A stretch of 64,000 bases of DNA, from the NCBI GenBank assembly GCA_012845835.1, contig JABAKD010000026.1, positions 5,821,014-5,885,013 on the forward strand. The letters are read 5' to 3'. Below the pieces are notes generated by a model, which saw only the letters and a list, made by a program, of their open reading frames with translations, was not told the origin of the DNA and made no database searches. The DNA comes from Undaria pinnatifida (taxonomy: Eukaryota; Sar; Phaeophyceae; Laminariales; Alariaceae). Position 1 is the stretch's first letter, and the number at the start of each line of letters is the position of its first letter. The position numbers and the translations under genes are program-made. Below are positions 1 through 13,600 of this stretch, piece after piece.

Positions 1-689
1 GACACTTATTTGCCGGCCCCGCATATACTACTGAATTTGTATCGCAAAAGTCACTGTTCGGGTGATAGTTCGATGTGTATGAAGGTCCTCAACTCAGAAG
101 CCTAATAAATGCCCAGGTACACTCTATCCTCCCGTCTTCCGTACTATTATTAATAGTAGCGCGTGTCATTGTTGAGGTTTGCGGATGAAAGCGCTGGGTG
201 CATTTTGATCTACACGGCGTATATCTGCCCCATTAATGGTACACGAGAAGATATACGTATAGCTAACTGAATTTCAATCACACAAGCAAGCGCGGCAAGG
301 AGTTGTTGAGAGTACTGAATGAAGCCTTGAGATAGCAAAATACTGCGTCCTGAAACAGGCCAAGTGTGATTGTTTGCACCTGGTACATACCGGTGTATAT
401 CACATAATACGTACAAATAGCATTTTCTGCAAATGCAGACAAAATTTCCCGAAAGTATACTAGCATCACGACGTCTATTACTTGTGCAGTTAAATCGTGG
501 CATTGCATTATCCTGCGCCCGCGCTGAACTGCTGTACAGGCTGAAATCCGTGCATCACTTGACTCGCATACGTCGAGCATTATTTTTCTCTTTTTGCCCG
601 CTGGCGCTCGTTTGCAACCAGGCCGGCTTTTGATGCCGACCTCCGAATGTGTTGTAGCTGCATCATCCTCACCGTCCTCTCTCCTACGC
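1..689. other. stretch without a recognised gene
   Basis: No exon with splice signals and no family match was seen. The open frames here have no protein-like pattern. A TATTAATA palindrome lies near 149-157. The upstream exons of gene 1 were searched for here and not found, so they probably lie outside the window. Confidence 0.4.
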
Positions 690-838
690 TGTTGTTGTTG
701 TCCTCACATTAACTCATTGTCGCCAAAATGAAGCCCGTGGTTTGAAAAAAAAAACAGGTCAGGCCAGGCTCCAGGCTCCAAGCTCCATTGAGTCTGAAGT
801 GTTAAGGATACCCCCAGGAAAAAAATAAAGCGAGTCGA
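690..838 (-). mobile_element. family P repeat, (AAC)n-tailed, diverged
   Basis: It begins with a (TTG)n run followed by TCACATTAACTC, then a CAGGCTCCA stretch and CCCCAGGAAAAA. This is the same order as in the better copies at 19203 and 32733. It is the reverse orientation of the copy at 56728. Confidence 0.6.
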
Positions 839-1299
839 AAAGCGGTACTCCTCTGTGTAAATACCAGGTACTGCTGATGATGTACATGTATGCTTCGAAG
901 TATGATATCATCGTACCGTACTGCTGCACGTACCTGAAGCAAGTCGCACATCAACCAGAAAATAACAGTGAAACCGGAAGTCAGCGTACGTACGTATCAG
1001 GCCTATGCTAAAACGTGCGTTTCAAGGCTCGAGGCCGAAACCGAGTACATTGCATACCAAGGAATGAAAACGATGTATGTACAAATCCGCGGAGAAAACA
1101 GTTGACAAAAAAAAAAATCGAGATAATATATTATATGAAACGAACAAGTGTTCGTTGTACGAACACACACAGAAAAATGTACAAATCCGCGGAGAAAACA
1201 GCAACGAAAGAAAAACAACAGCATATCGTATAGAACGAAGAAGTGTACGAACACATTGCCGGCCCCCTCATAAGGAAGAAAGAGCCCCACAAAAAACTT

Positions 1300-2218
1300 G
1301 GCCTAAAAAATTACGGGGAAATGCGAAATTCGACAGCTGTTATACAGTATACTGAAGTTGTTGGCTTCCAACGCCCTGAATGAATATCACGGGGGAAATA
1401 ATAAATTCGACAGCTGGTACGTTGAACCTTGTGCTTGGCCCCAAAATCACGGGGAAATAAGAAATTCTACACCTTTTTTATGGAAGTTAGTGGCTTTGAA
1501 TACCCTGAAAATTACGGGGATTTAAGAAATTCGGCAGCTGGTACGTTGAAGTTGGTGTACGACACACCCTTTCTGAAATATTTTAGCCTAACACTGATGC
1601 ATCGGTTTCCTGTCAGAGAGCCGGTACTTGCATTTTGCTCGAATATTCACACGTCGGACAGATCACGACCTACAGCAATAGCTCATGTAGATCCTCTACC
1701 TGTCGATATCATATGTTGTGCAGGATCTGTGCTCAGCCTAAAAATCACGGGGAAATGACAAATTCGACAGCTGTATTGCTGAAGTTGGTGGACGACATGC
1801 CCTTTTCTCAACTGAGAAATCCAGCCTGAAACCAATACTGGTACATATCTCGGTTTCTTATCAGAGGGCCGGTACTTGTTTTTTTCTCGGATTTTTCAAA
1901 TATCGGACAAATAATGACCAGACCATCTACTGTTGTAGGTCATGTAGATCCTGTACCTGTCGATATCACATGTTGTGCAGGATCTGTGCTCAGCCTAAAA
2001 AATACGGGGAGATAAGCACTTCGACAGCTTTTATGCTGAACTTAGTGTAGGACACACCTTTTTAAATGCATCTTGCCTCAAATCGGCATATCGGTGTTTT
2101 CTCAACGGGCCGGTACTTGTATTTTGCTCGAATCTTTCACAGGTCGGAGATAACGATCTAGATGGTGTAGATCCTCGACCTATTGATATGAAATGTTGTG
2201 CAGGATCTGTACGGTGCA
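1300..2218. repeat. tandem array, ~230-258 bp units
   Basis: Units start with an ACGGGGAAAT..AAATTCGACAGCTG motif near 1512, 1741 and 2000. Shorter, truncated units begin near 1311, 1391 and 1444. The long units share the order GGGCCGGTACTTG, then GTAGATCCTC.ACCT, then TTGTGCAGGATCTGT. Spacing of about 230 and 258 bp shows a satellite-like local expansion. The last unit runs into family K DNA. Confidence 0.75.
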
Positions 2219-2392
2219 GATCAAACCCAGGAAGCGTGTGCTAGATCGTGCAGACAATGCGACTCCCACCCGGCAACATGATGATCTGTAGGCCCTGCAA
2301 ATCGTTTAGACCAGGGATCTACTGTATCTGCCCTGAAGGACAAATATCATACATGGGGAACTGATCTGTCTGATGTGTGGAATTTTTCCCAG
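2200..2392 (+). repeat. family K repeat ending at a splice acceptor
   Basis: It shares GTGCAGATC, AACCCAGG, a GTGCTAGA.C.TGCAGA block and GATCTGTCTGATGTGTGG with the copies near 42650-42905 and 27015. The right end supplies the pyrimidine tract directly before the exon at 2393, so a repeat probably contributes to this splice acceptor. Confidence 0.5.
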
Positions 2393-2504
2393 GTGCTCCC
2401 CTTCTCGTTGATGCTCTTCTTGGCGTCGAGCATGTCGCACGTGGAAGCGGCGGTTGTTCAAGTCGCCTACAGAAACGCCAAGTACCTCTGGCCTGGCTTC
2501 GCAG
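2393..2504 (+). CDS. hot-dog gene, internal exon a
   Basis: The acceptor is TTTTTCCCAG and the donor is GCAG|GTACAG. The exon encodes 37 codons plus one base, starting in phase 0 and ending in phase 1. It carries the helix-to-strand part of the first hot-dog: LMLFLASSMSHVEAAVV and YLWPGFAG. The split glycine codon is completed exactly by the exon at 14304, giving PGFAGDTF. This is an internal exon; its predecessor lies upstream. Confidence 0.82.
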
Positions 2505-5500
2505 GTACAGACACGAAGCAAATTGGTGCGTTCATTATTAAGGTTCATGAAAGTACCACTGAGGTGCATTAAGGTGCTGTGATCACTTTCAACATACAGG
2601 TGTAAGGCATTAAGATACAATGAGGTGCAATGTGTTAAGGTGTTAGTGGGGTGTTAGTCCGTTTGACCACTTGCAAAAGGTTAACCAAAAGCTTACCCAA
2701 ATTAAGCCTTATAACACTCTCCCGGGGACCCTGAAACGGCGGGATACCAGGTCGGCCGGATATTCGGGCGGACCTGTCAATATCCAAGCGGTTTCATTTC
2801 CTGGGGATACCGGGGAGAGTATGTTTCAAGTTCGACATGGGGAAAGTCTGAAAAAAGTTTATTCATGGTGGATGTGGGACTCGAACCCACGACCCAAAAA
2901 CCCATGGTCCTGCCGACGACGCCATTTGTTGAGGTATTAGTAGGGTATTAGTCCATTTGACCACTCGCAAAAGGTTAACCAATAGCTTACCCAACCTAAG
3001 CCGTATAATAAATGCAGTATATAGAGCCCCAAAACCCCAAAACCGTCCCTATGCTAGTCCCAAGTGATTTGTCCCCGGAAACGGCTTTCCAGTTGTGAAG
3101 GCGTTAAGGCACATTAACCTTAACCCTTTTAGAGCCCCCAATCCCCTCCCTATACTGAATCCAAGAAATTTTGTCCCCAAAACGGGTTTCCAGTGGTGAA
3201 GGGGTTAAGGTACATTAACCTTCGGGCCCAATAAGGTACATCAACCGTAAGGTCCAGTAAGGTACAATATTGTACATTAATTAAGGTATCATACATTAAG
3301 GTACGTTAAGGTACTCTGATCACCTCAATATTGAGGTGTACGCCCTGCTTCGTCTATTGTGGTTCATTTGCATATTTTTGGTTTGTTCAGACAGACATGC
3401 CGATGTGAGACTTGTTTCATCTCTGATACATGTGTATCAACATCATTTTCGCTTGTTCTTCATATAGACACGCGGGTGTACGACTTGCTCCAGCTACATA
3501 TATCACACTGGTTTGTAGCATGATTTTCTTTTTTTCCTGAGTGTTCCTCCACGCCTGAGTGAGTGGAGCCTGTCCTGTGACCGCGGACTTGGTTATGCGA
3601 GTTAATGCGAGAACAGCAGATGCATGGCTTGCTTCAGCTGTGACATTACGCGTACATCGCTTTGGATTGCATCTAGTTTTTCCTGAGGTATCCTCCCACT
3701 CCAGAGTAACTGGAGTCTGTCCTGTGACCACGGTTGTTGCTGACTTCATGTGAGAACAACAACCGCAGTCAACAATAGTCAATCCTAATCCTTGCTACCT
3801 GGTATAGTTTTGTGTAGCTGGATTAGTTAAAACCACCGAAAGCTCATGTCTAACCCATGTACCACAGCAGTGGAAAAATGGTTCCACACTATTTATAGTA
3901 TCCAATAGGTTAATCCTCAAACGTAGATTGCAGTTGTAAAAGAAGGTTACAGACCAGTTTAGATTGGTTTACGTTATAGGTACACGTACGTGCGATTTTT
4001 TCAGATTTGCACGTAAACGCTTTGTGTGTGTTGACACAAAACTGATATTTTTAGCCATTTACGTCCAGCACTATTGTCGAAGTGTTCGTGCCGATGCCTC
4101 CTAGAGCGACGATCTCTGCTGCTGCTGTGGTCACTGAGTACGAGACAGAGATACCCGTTGCAAAAGACAGCAAGTTGTTTTGGCCATGCAATGAACCGCA
4201 ATGAACACGCGGGCAAAGAAAAAAGATGCGTTGGGAAGCGATACATGTATAACGATTCCCTAATGTGCAGGTCCGCACGAAACGACAAGCGTGGTGCCCA
4301 GACCTAGCCCTAACACTAACCTAACCCTAACTGCACCCAACGGCTTGGGCTTCGGGCTTCGGCGGCTCGAGGTCCGCTCGAGGTCGTTTGGGTTTTGGGG
4401 GCTCGAGGTCGGTCGGCTGGGGCATTCCTGCGGTACACGCACCGCTAATGAATTGTACCGTGCACATGGACAAACCTAAACCTGCTACTAATACTAATAT
4501 AGTAATTGCACGTTATTAGATACTCCGTAGCTTACTAAGATGAGCTTCCGCGAAATCTTCGATCTCACAGCTGCTGTAGTGTATTTTAATTTTTAGACTA
4601 TATCGGTGCGATTGTACGTAGCCGGGGTGGGATTTGAACCACAACCCGTTTACCACTAAAAAATTGACCCCACATTACTTCCAAGTAGTTTTTTGCGGTT
4701 GTAAGGGGGTGTTGGACCCGTCGTGGGCACACAACATGGGTGATGGTCGTTTGACCGCGTACAACAGGCAGTGACCATCCGATGTGGTAGCGGCGTGTTA
4801 CTGGTGTTAGGCGCGACGTGGGCACATGACATGGATGATGGTAGTTTGACCGCGTACAACAGGCAGTGGCCACCCGGTGTGGTCGCGGCGTGTTATCGGA
4901 GTTGTATGTAGCGGAAAGTGGAGCACCGAACAGTCACTACCTGGTGCAATGTCCCATCGTCTGTATTTCCCAGGTATGTTGCAACATTTTTGCTATGGCT
5001 TTGCTGATGTGAAGGATATTACCAGGTGTAAGGTGATGTTCTAAAGTATCGTATCTCTGTGCATCTCCGAAAAAATAACATTGGGGATCTTGCCCGACAA
5101 CAACATCGGGGATCTTGTTCTATACCGATAGTATATAGCAATTGGTTGTAGTACCTGCCTGCACATAACGTATACGTCAACATTGGAGATCTTGTGTCGC
5201 CCTAATTGTTTGTATACTTTTTAACCCCTTTAGAGCCCCCGAACCCCTCCCTATACTAAATCCAAGTAATTTTGTCCCCAAAAACGGGTTTCTAGTTGTA
5301 AAGGGGTCAAGTATGTACCAGGTAGTATTTCTGTACATTATACAACCAACGCTGGGGACCTTGCTCTTGTACAGAACTATTAATTTACGACGACAGACAT
5401 TGGGCATATTTTGACAGTCGGGCTGTAATGCCCAGCGGAACACGCTTTGCGTTGGTGTTGGAGCAGACGTACGTACGTACGTACACACAGCACGCACGCA

Positions 5501-7596
5501 CGTGTAGTTTTTTTTTTCCCTGCGGGGACCGTTGGCAATGTTTCCTGGACGGGGAGGGGAGTCAGTTCCCCTGCCTCTCTTTCCCCGCTTGCCGCGGCCA
5601 CACTCCGCCTAATCCGGCAGCGGCAGTCCGGCACGGACGGTGCTTCTATTCGAGGAATGAACACCATCCGCAGTTGTTACTGCGGCAGTTGGCCCGTGAG
5701 ACCCGCTGTGGTGGGTCTATTTGTTGACCCTTGCAGCAGCGCCGTTGTTGTTGGGACATAGCACTTGAAATTTTAGACTGGGCAATTTTCGAAGTTGAAA
5801 AAGGGAGATGGGTAGAAACGTAATACCATTGTAATACCACGGTAGGTATCCCTATAAGGCGGTATCCCGATATATGGCGGTAAAAATCGCTTGGCGCTAC
5901 TGTGGAATAGCACTCTTAATCTGGAATTGATAAGATGAACAAGGCGACTTCCCCTATAAGGCGGTCATATTGCCATCTTGCTCTCTATATTGCTATAGTG
6001 TATACCACACCACCACGTTATTGGGGAACCCCTGCTGCGCTGCATAAAATGTTGAAAAAAAATGTTCCACACTAATTTCAAATAATAAATGATACCTTAA
6101 AAATCCCCTTAGAGCCTCAAAATCCCTCCCTATACTAATTTCAAGTAAATTTGTAAAAAATGAAAGAGTTTCAATTTGTAAAGGCGTTAAGGAGTTGGAA
6201 AGCGGTTGTACGTACGAGTATCAAATGGCTGCAGGTAATATCACCCACCAATTCCAACTATTATTCATAGTCCCTTTGAGACTTTTGAAACGCAAAAATT
6301 GACGAAAAAAAGTTACTTGATTGCACCGTCGGCCACATGACGCAACCCGAGCTGCCGCTGGTGTAGGAGATAGGTTTGTTCGAGCTCCAACGCAGGAAAC
6401 TGTGGTGGCTGTGAGGCAAACGTGAGGCATGACGACGCTCGGGTAGCCTCCGACTTTTCCTAGCAAACGCAAGGATTAGATCGCGCTCGTCCCTTTTTTT
6501 TTTTTTTGTCTGTATACTATAATCAATATGTAATCAAGTCTCCAAAGGGTTGATCATAGTTTGGCCCGAAAAACGCAGGTGCTTTTGTCTGTATACTATA
6601 ATCAAGATGTAATCAAGTCTCTAAAGGGTTGATCATAGTTCGGCCCGAAAAACGCAGGTCCAGCGCGGGAGGGATTATTTAGCCGTTTTTCAACTGGTAA
6701 AAGTTATTCTATTCTAACTTTAGTTGCATTGTCCCCATAGCGGGAAGAGTGCAGTGATACAAAGGGGTGGAATCAGTAGCGGTAGTAGCACCGCCGCACG
6801 GGTTGGATGCGTACATATATTTAGATATGTCACTCTGCCAAGGGCTAGCACGGAGGAGGAGGAAGGTGGAAGTACTGACAGCACAAAACTCCTCCGGCGT
6901 GCCACGCACGGTAATCAGTACAGATGCCTATGCGTGCAATCATAACCGACTTGAAAGCCAGGCGCACCCTTGTAGACATTGCTGGCAGATGCCGCTCCTC
7001 CCAATGGGGTTGGCGCCGGCTCGAGATGACGCGTGCTTCGATAGAGGGACAGCAGTAGGGATCTCTCGGTAGTGCCAGTATGTGCGAGCCAGAAAACACG
7101 GCACTATAGCGGCAACCGGCACTACTCCACACACTTGCCACTATAGGTTACAGTGTTCCCATCCGTGCCAAGCGGTTTTTCCGGCACTACTGAGGGACCC
7201 CCTATACTACGGCTGTACGAAGCGCTTTTTGGTCCAAACATCTCTGAAGGACGGACACCGCAGAAAATATATCAATATCGTTGGCATCCCGTTGACGTAC
7301 GGTAATACTGCTATAAATTGTGCAAGCTTCCCCTTCTGGATGTAGTTCGCTTGAAGTCCAATCCCGGGGGGTGACCGTAGGTTGAAAATGGGCCGCTAAA
7401 AATGGGGGAGGGGGGAACTCTTGAAAACTGAGTTAGAAAACAATTTTGCCACCGCGCGAGCAACCCGGCAAGTAATACCTATATATGCGTGTACTACCTT
7501 GGGTTGTTCGTGTTTCTTCCCTGGGGTATTCCCCAGCTCCTGAGTGACTGGAGCCTGTCCTGTGACCACGGACGTGATTATGCGAGTTAATGTGAG

Positions 7597-7640
<44 letters not shown>

Positions 7641-10600
7641 CCGACCAGCCCAAACGGGCTTATTGCTTAGGCGCTACCGTTATTTTATTTTTTTTCTTTC
7701 CCCTTCTTATCCTTATGAAGGGAGTCTTGCATGGTGGGTAGGTGACGAGCCTGTTTTATTTGGCCCTCCCAGTCTTCCTTCTTCTACTTGTTTCTTTTTT
7801 CCGGGGTATTTTTTCCCTTTCTTTCCCCCTTGCATGTCCATTTTGGCTCATGCTCGGGGTATGTTTCTATCTCCCGTGCTTTGGCTCCCCTTTTTATTTA
7901 TTTATTTATTTATTTTGTCTTGGTTTCTTTCGTTGTTTCTCTCTTTTACAAGGTATTTTGGTTTAATGAGAAGAACACAAAGGGGGGAGGGGGGGAAACA
8001 GGAGGAGTAGAAGGAAAGCCGTCCAAGGGAATGGGGGCAGGGGGGGCAACAGGAGGAATAGAAGGGAGACCGCGGTGGACGAAGGCAGGAAGGAGATGGC
8101 AGACAGGGTAGCAAGGTACTAGGCCGACTAGTAGGTACATAGCACTTTTCGTCTTTCTCTGGGGTATTTTTTTTTTTCCCCTTTGTTCCCTCCTTGCGTG
8201 TCCAGGTTTTTGGCTCGTGTTCGGATTATCTTATTTTGGTTTTACTTTACTTTATTTTATTTCATTTTATTATGTTTCTTTTCCGAGCTTTGGCTCTCCT
8301 TTGCGGTTGGGTTGTTTCTTCGATTTCCCCTTCATTTTGTTTGTTTCATTTTTTGTTTTATTTTTATCTTTGTTTTTATTTGTTTTCTTATTTTGTTTTT
8401 TGTTTTTTGTTTTTGTTTTTGTTTTTGTTTTTGTTTATTTCGTATTTCTCTCTTCCAATGTATTTCTGTTGCTGACGTATGTATGTTGTGCCTGTCGTAC
8501 CCAGTACTAGGGCATGACATTGCGTTGTCGAATGCATTACGATGCATTATCTCTGTGTCGTGGCTTGTGACCACAGAGCTGATCTTTCTAGGGTGAAGAA
8601 TCAGTACGGACACTGGGTGTGCTGGATGTCAACGAGTAGAAGAACGGTTTAATGTGAAGAACACACACACACACACACACACCGAAGCAAATGATGTCAG
8701 GAGACGGCACTGTCAGCCCTTGACCGACGGCAAGTTTTGAATAATTTGCCCAGGCTGACGCCAAACTATTAATACTAGGTTTTATTTTGAAACGTTTGGT
8801 TTGACTTGATCGCTGGACGTTCTTCCTTGACTGACCATTTCCTGAGTGAGATAGCCACTGAGGGGCCCTTCTGAGGGACCTTACGGGACCCTACTACTAC
8901 TGGTTGTAGAACCTTTGGGTCTAAACGTGTATCGAGGACGGAAGAAGTAACTAATATCGGTGGGACCTCGTTTATGTGTGATTTGTCTTCACATTAAATC
9001 GTTGTTTCTACCATAGTCTATATACCCAACGACAGCAGTACACCCAGAGTCCGTCCTGGTTCTTCATCCTATTAATAGAGAGATACAAATTCTGTGGTCA
9101 CAGACGACTATGAAACAGAGTTAACCAAACAGTCGCAATTCATCAAGGTAAAGCAGGTGAAGTGCTAGCGTACCGGGTACGAGAAACAACAAGTCAGACT
9201 ATAAAAAATGATTGAAAAAAGAAAAAAAAAAGAAAAAAAAAAAGCGAAGCAAACGACAGGTGTTGTGAAGGATGTGATGCAAGAAGATCGGAAAGGAAAG
9301 GAAAGGCTGCAATTGCCGGAGGAACACCACCATACATACGTGCTGAAGAGGAGCAGATACCGGTTGCACGGGCATAACAACACGAAGATAACTGCTGTTG
9401 CACGGACAAAACAACACGAAGATAACTGCTGTTGTAAGGACAAAAACAACACGAAGAAAGGGAAGAAGATACCGGCATAAGGGATAACAAGGCCGGCGGA
9501 GAGGGAAATAAAGGGGCAAACAAAAAGAAGAAAAGAAAAGAAGAAAAGGGAAGGAAAGGACAGCAAGTCGTTGCTGCTGTCGCTTTCGCGCTCCCCCCAT
9601 TGAGCTCAACGAAAACAAACAAAGCAGAAACTACCACTCGCTGTAGAGGGTCCATGGCTATAGCACACGCTCAATTTAAATAGTCGAACTGGTACCTTGC
9701 TACACAGATCTACCACTTCGTTTCTGCATTCGTCCACAGCTGTATCAGTACGGCTGCCCCCCCCCCCCCCCCCCACCCCCCGGTTTCCCTTGGTTGCTGC
9801 TCCTAGCCCCCTCTGCTGTGGCCAGTTCCCACTCTTCCTAGCCGCCCTCGGCCATGGCACAGTCTCTACTCTGAACAATAAAGGGGAAGCTGTCCGTGGA
9901 CCCCTCGCTTGCTTCGAATACCCTGATGTCGTCTACCAGACACTGGGCCCAGTTCTTTTCCGGTCGGCCTCGTCCCGGGTTCACCCCACCAGCCATCGCC
10001 TCGAACATCAGGCGATGGGTCAGTCGCTCATTGGTCGTCCGTTGCACGGCTCCCGCAAATAGGAGGCGTTGTTTGCGGATAGTCGTCTCAACGTTCTCAC
10101 ATTGTTTTGAGAGCCTTGGCGTACGACAGGCCATGTGTTGGCATAATTATGGTATAATGACGTCAACTATGCAATCCGACGCGAATCGACGAGGGAAGAA
10201 AGGGCTGGAATCTCCCCTCGATAAAAATGAAGGCAGGTACCGTAGTGGGGAGGGGGGAGAAGAGCCTGATTGGTGACCCTGGACCTGAGTTACGTCTAGG
10301 GAGGGAGAAAGGGGAAGAAGAAAAACATACGGTGCGGTTCGGTGCGGTTTTAGGCAATCGGGAATCTTACGGTGAGGCTCGGTGCGGTTTTCGGATACTG
10401 CATATGCTACGGTGCGATTCGGTGCTGTTTTCAGAAATCAAGAATCCTACGATGCGGTGCGGTTCGCTTTTGAAGAGGGCAAACATCCTACGGTGCGATT
10501 CGGTGCGGTTAACCGAAAAACCGCACCGAATCGCACCGAACCGATAGGATAAACCGCACCGTAAAAAAACCTGGAATGGTGTTTGTTTTTGTTCTTGACG

Positions 10601-13600
10601 GTATAGACTAAGTTGTAAACTCGTTTGGGCTGGCTGGTGATACTTGCCGGGTTTACTTGCGCGGTCGCTAATTATTTTCCGATTTTTTTTTTTTGAAGGT
10701 TCCCGCCCCCCCCCCTTTCAACTTAAGACACCCCCCGGGATTCCAAGCCGACCCCGTCCCGAAGGAAGGGGGAGTTTGCGCATCTAATACCAGGTATTAT
10801 GCCTCTAAGGGCCATGAGATGGTTCCTCTGTTTTTTTTTCTTGTTTTGTTTTGTTTTCCTATTCATTCTCCGGCGGATGGGGAAAAATATGTTGAGGCTT
10901 TAGTGGGGTATTAGTCCGTTTGACCGCTTGCAAAAGGTTAGCCATTAGCTTGCCCAAGCTAAGCCTTATAACACTCTCCCCCCCTGAAACGGCGGGATAC
11001 AGGTCAGCCGGATATACGGGCGGACGTGTTAATATCCAAGCGGTTCATTTCCTGGGGATACCGGGGAGAGCATTTTTCAAGTTCGACATGGGGAAAGTCT
11101 GAAAAAGTTTGATATTGTGGATGGTGGTGTTTGAACCCACGACCCAAAAAACCCATGGTCTGTCGACGACGCCATTTGTTAAGGTATTAGTGGAGTATTA
11201 GTCCGTTTGAACACTTGATAAAGGTTAACCAATAGCTTACCCAAACTAGGCCTTACAACACTTCCATGTATTTTCATACCAGGTACACGCTTGTGTGTCG
11301 ATTTAACTCAATTGCATTCGCAATCCAGCGCTAGCTGGCGTGTCCTTCGGTTCCCACTACAGCGATAGCGTGAGCTGTCCCTACCGGCGGTCCCCGTTAC
11401 TACTCCAGCAGCGCAAGCTGCCGTTGTATACGGATGCGTGAGTGTGTCGACCCGGCTTGACCCCTGAGGGTCGGGTGCGGTGGAGATAGCCACCCGGAAC
11501 GGAATCATTCCGGGTAGTGTGGGACGTGCGCAAGCTCATCCACTAACAGAACCCCCGGCATCTGGTTCAACCCCTTTAGAGCCCCAAAATCCCACCCTAT
11601 ACTAACATGGGATGAAATTGTCTCCCAAAGGGGTTTCAAGTTCGAAGTGAAGGCGTTAAGTGTACTTTTTTTCTCGTTTTTTTGGCTAAAAAAAATAGCA
11701 CGGAACGTGTAGAGCTCCTCAACTGGGTAGAAGAAAACGGATCGCACCCCCCACGCAAGCATGCATGCATGCGCAGGCATATTACAGCGGTCGCAAAGCT
11801 GAAAAGGACCAAGAGTACAAGCAGTGCAGTGACGACTGCTGATAAAGATTAATCATCACAATGGCGGACGAAAGAGGGTATAGTCAGGCGCACTCATATG
11901 CCTGAGCCATGTCCGTTCGGCCGAGGTAATGTTTTCTTTTCCAGCTTACCATGGTATTGTTATTTTATTTTATTTCCACGCTGAACCACGCTCTTCCTCT
12001 CACTGAGGGAGGGTACCTTACCGCTTTTTCGACAACATGGTTGGCATACTCATCAAATTAGTGTGTCCGAACTCTCACCCTAACCCAATGAAACGTAACA
12101 ACCATTGTACGGTGAAACCACCTTCGTCTCGTACACGGCAGTTACGTAGTGTGCGTCAAGCATGTTGTCGAAAAATTGGCAAGCTCTACTGCACTGAGGG
12201 CGTTCGTCCGCGTGACTCTTTCTCCGAGGTGGCCTGGCGCTAGTGGCACAACGCCTCGATTTTTGGGGGGGCGTGCCGGTTTGGAGGCGAAAATTTAGCT
12301 TGCGTTTTGGTATATTATTTCTTGCTAGTATGCGTCGTTTTTCGCACCGACAAGATTTTCGAAGCGGCACGAACTGGCGTGTTTTTTTTCAACATGCGGC
12401 GTTCGCTCGAGAAAAAAAAAAATCGGTGAGCTTTTTTGTCCAGGCCAAACGTTTGACGCCTGCAACGATAGAGGTAGCGCTTTTCTTCTGAAATGGTTTC
12501 TGAATGACGATGCTCCTTAGACCAAAATCGTCGGAAATTCGCCATTTCTTTTTTGCGTGATTATCGTTGTACACCTAGACCATGGGATTTTTCAGGTACC
12601 CGTTTTGTTTTGTTCTATCCAAGTTGTTTTTCGGGTTGAGACAGGTCATAAGCTCCCAAATTGAGGAAAACCTCAGTAAAAAACAACAACGGTTGATGCA
12701 CCTCTATCTTAGTATGCGTTTTTTTTTTTCTCTTCTTTTAATGATCACGTTCACTCTCCAGCTCAACTCGTACGAGGTCTTACCCTCGGCTCAATTGTTT
12801 GGACAAGGTCGTCATGGTCACGGGTGTCTTCCTTTTCCCCCCCGCCCCCGCCCCCCCCCCGGTACTTGCCTTCATTTTTATCGTGCACAGGGTTCAGCGT
12901 TCCCACTTTTCAGCTTTTTACGCTCGTCGATTGGCATCGAATTTCGCCAACGCACGTTCTCGCGCTTTCGGTGATGTCGATTTGTAACAAAGAGTCCCTT
13001 GTCATATTCGAACCTATACCCTTGACCTCATAGTTTCGCGGCTTACTATGTAGTGGAGCTATTGGACCACCGGGGTTTTGGGGCTTGTAGTACAACATTT
13101 TCCCCACACTGGTGCCAAGTGTTTTTCCCAAGGCACGTGGGAAAGATTCCAAGACGGCCAACCCTTTTATGTAGCAGTGCACTTCCGTTCCGGTCTGAGG
13201 ACAAAACAGTTGGAATTATGAGTAGGATAGCCCTTTCAGCACAGGGTCAACCAACCCTTTTATATACCACTGCTATTGTGGATATCATTCCATATTCCCT
13301 AGATTGTACCGCCTCCTCATCACTATATTCCTTCAAGATCATCTTGGCTCCTCGAGGCAGACTCTGAGGTTTTTCCTCATGGTTGACCCTCAAGCGTGCG
13401 GTTGCGCACATAACCTACCTCGGTGTGTCTCCACACCTCCATCTGAGAATGAGAAACCTGCGAAGGAACCACCGTCCCACACTATCAATATTGATATTAT
13501 AATAGTAGCTGCACTTCCTGCCCGGGGACAAAACAGACCAAACGGACCAAACGGAGTAAGCAGTACGTGTAAGCGTCGCGCCTTTGGGGTTTCTGAAGGA

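Noticed and set aside
2860-2935. Possible tRNA gene (minus strand) with a perfect T-arm and GGTTCGAGTCC
   Set aside because: No acceptor or anticodon stem can be formed around it, and the same sequence recurs inside every TRIM copy.
4610-4660. tRNA-like T-arm (TGGGATTTGAACCACA, reverse sense)
   Set aside because: No matching 5' acceptor half or D-arm; only a remnant of a tRNA-like repeat head.
9165-9655. Three overlapping minus-strand frames of 130-150 codons rich in F, L and S
   Set aside because: They read through purine-rich low-complexity DNA; no domain or start context is visible.
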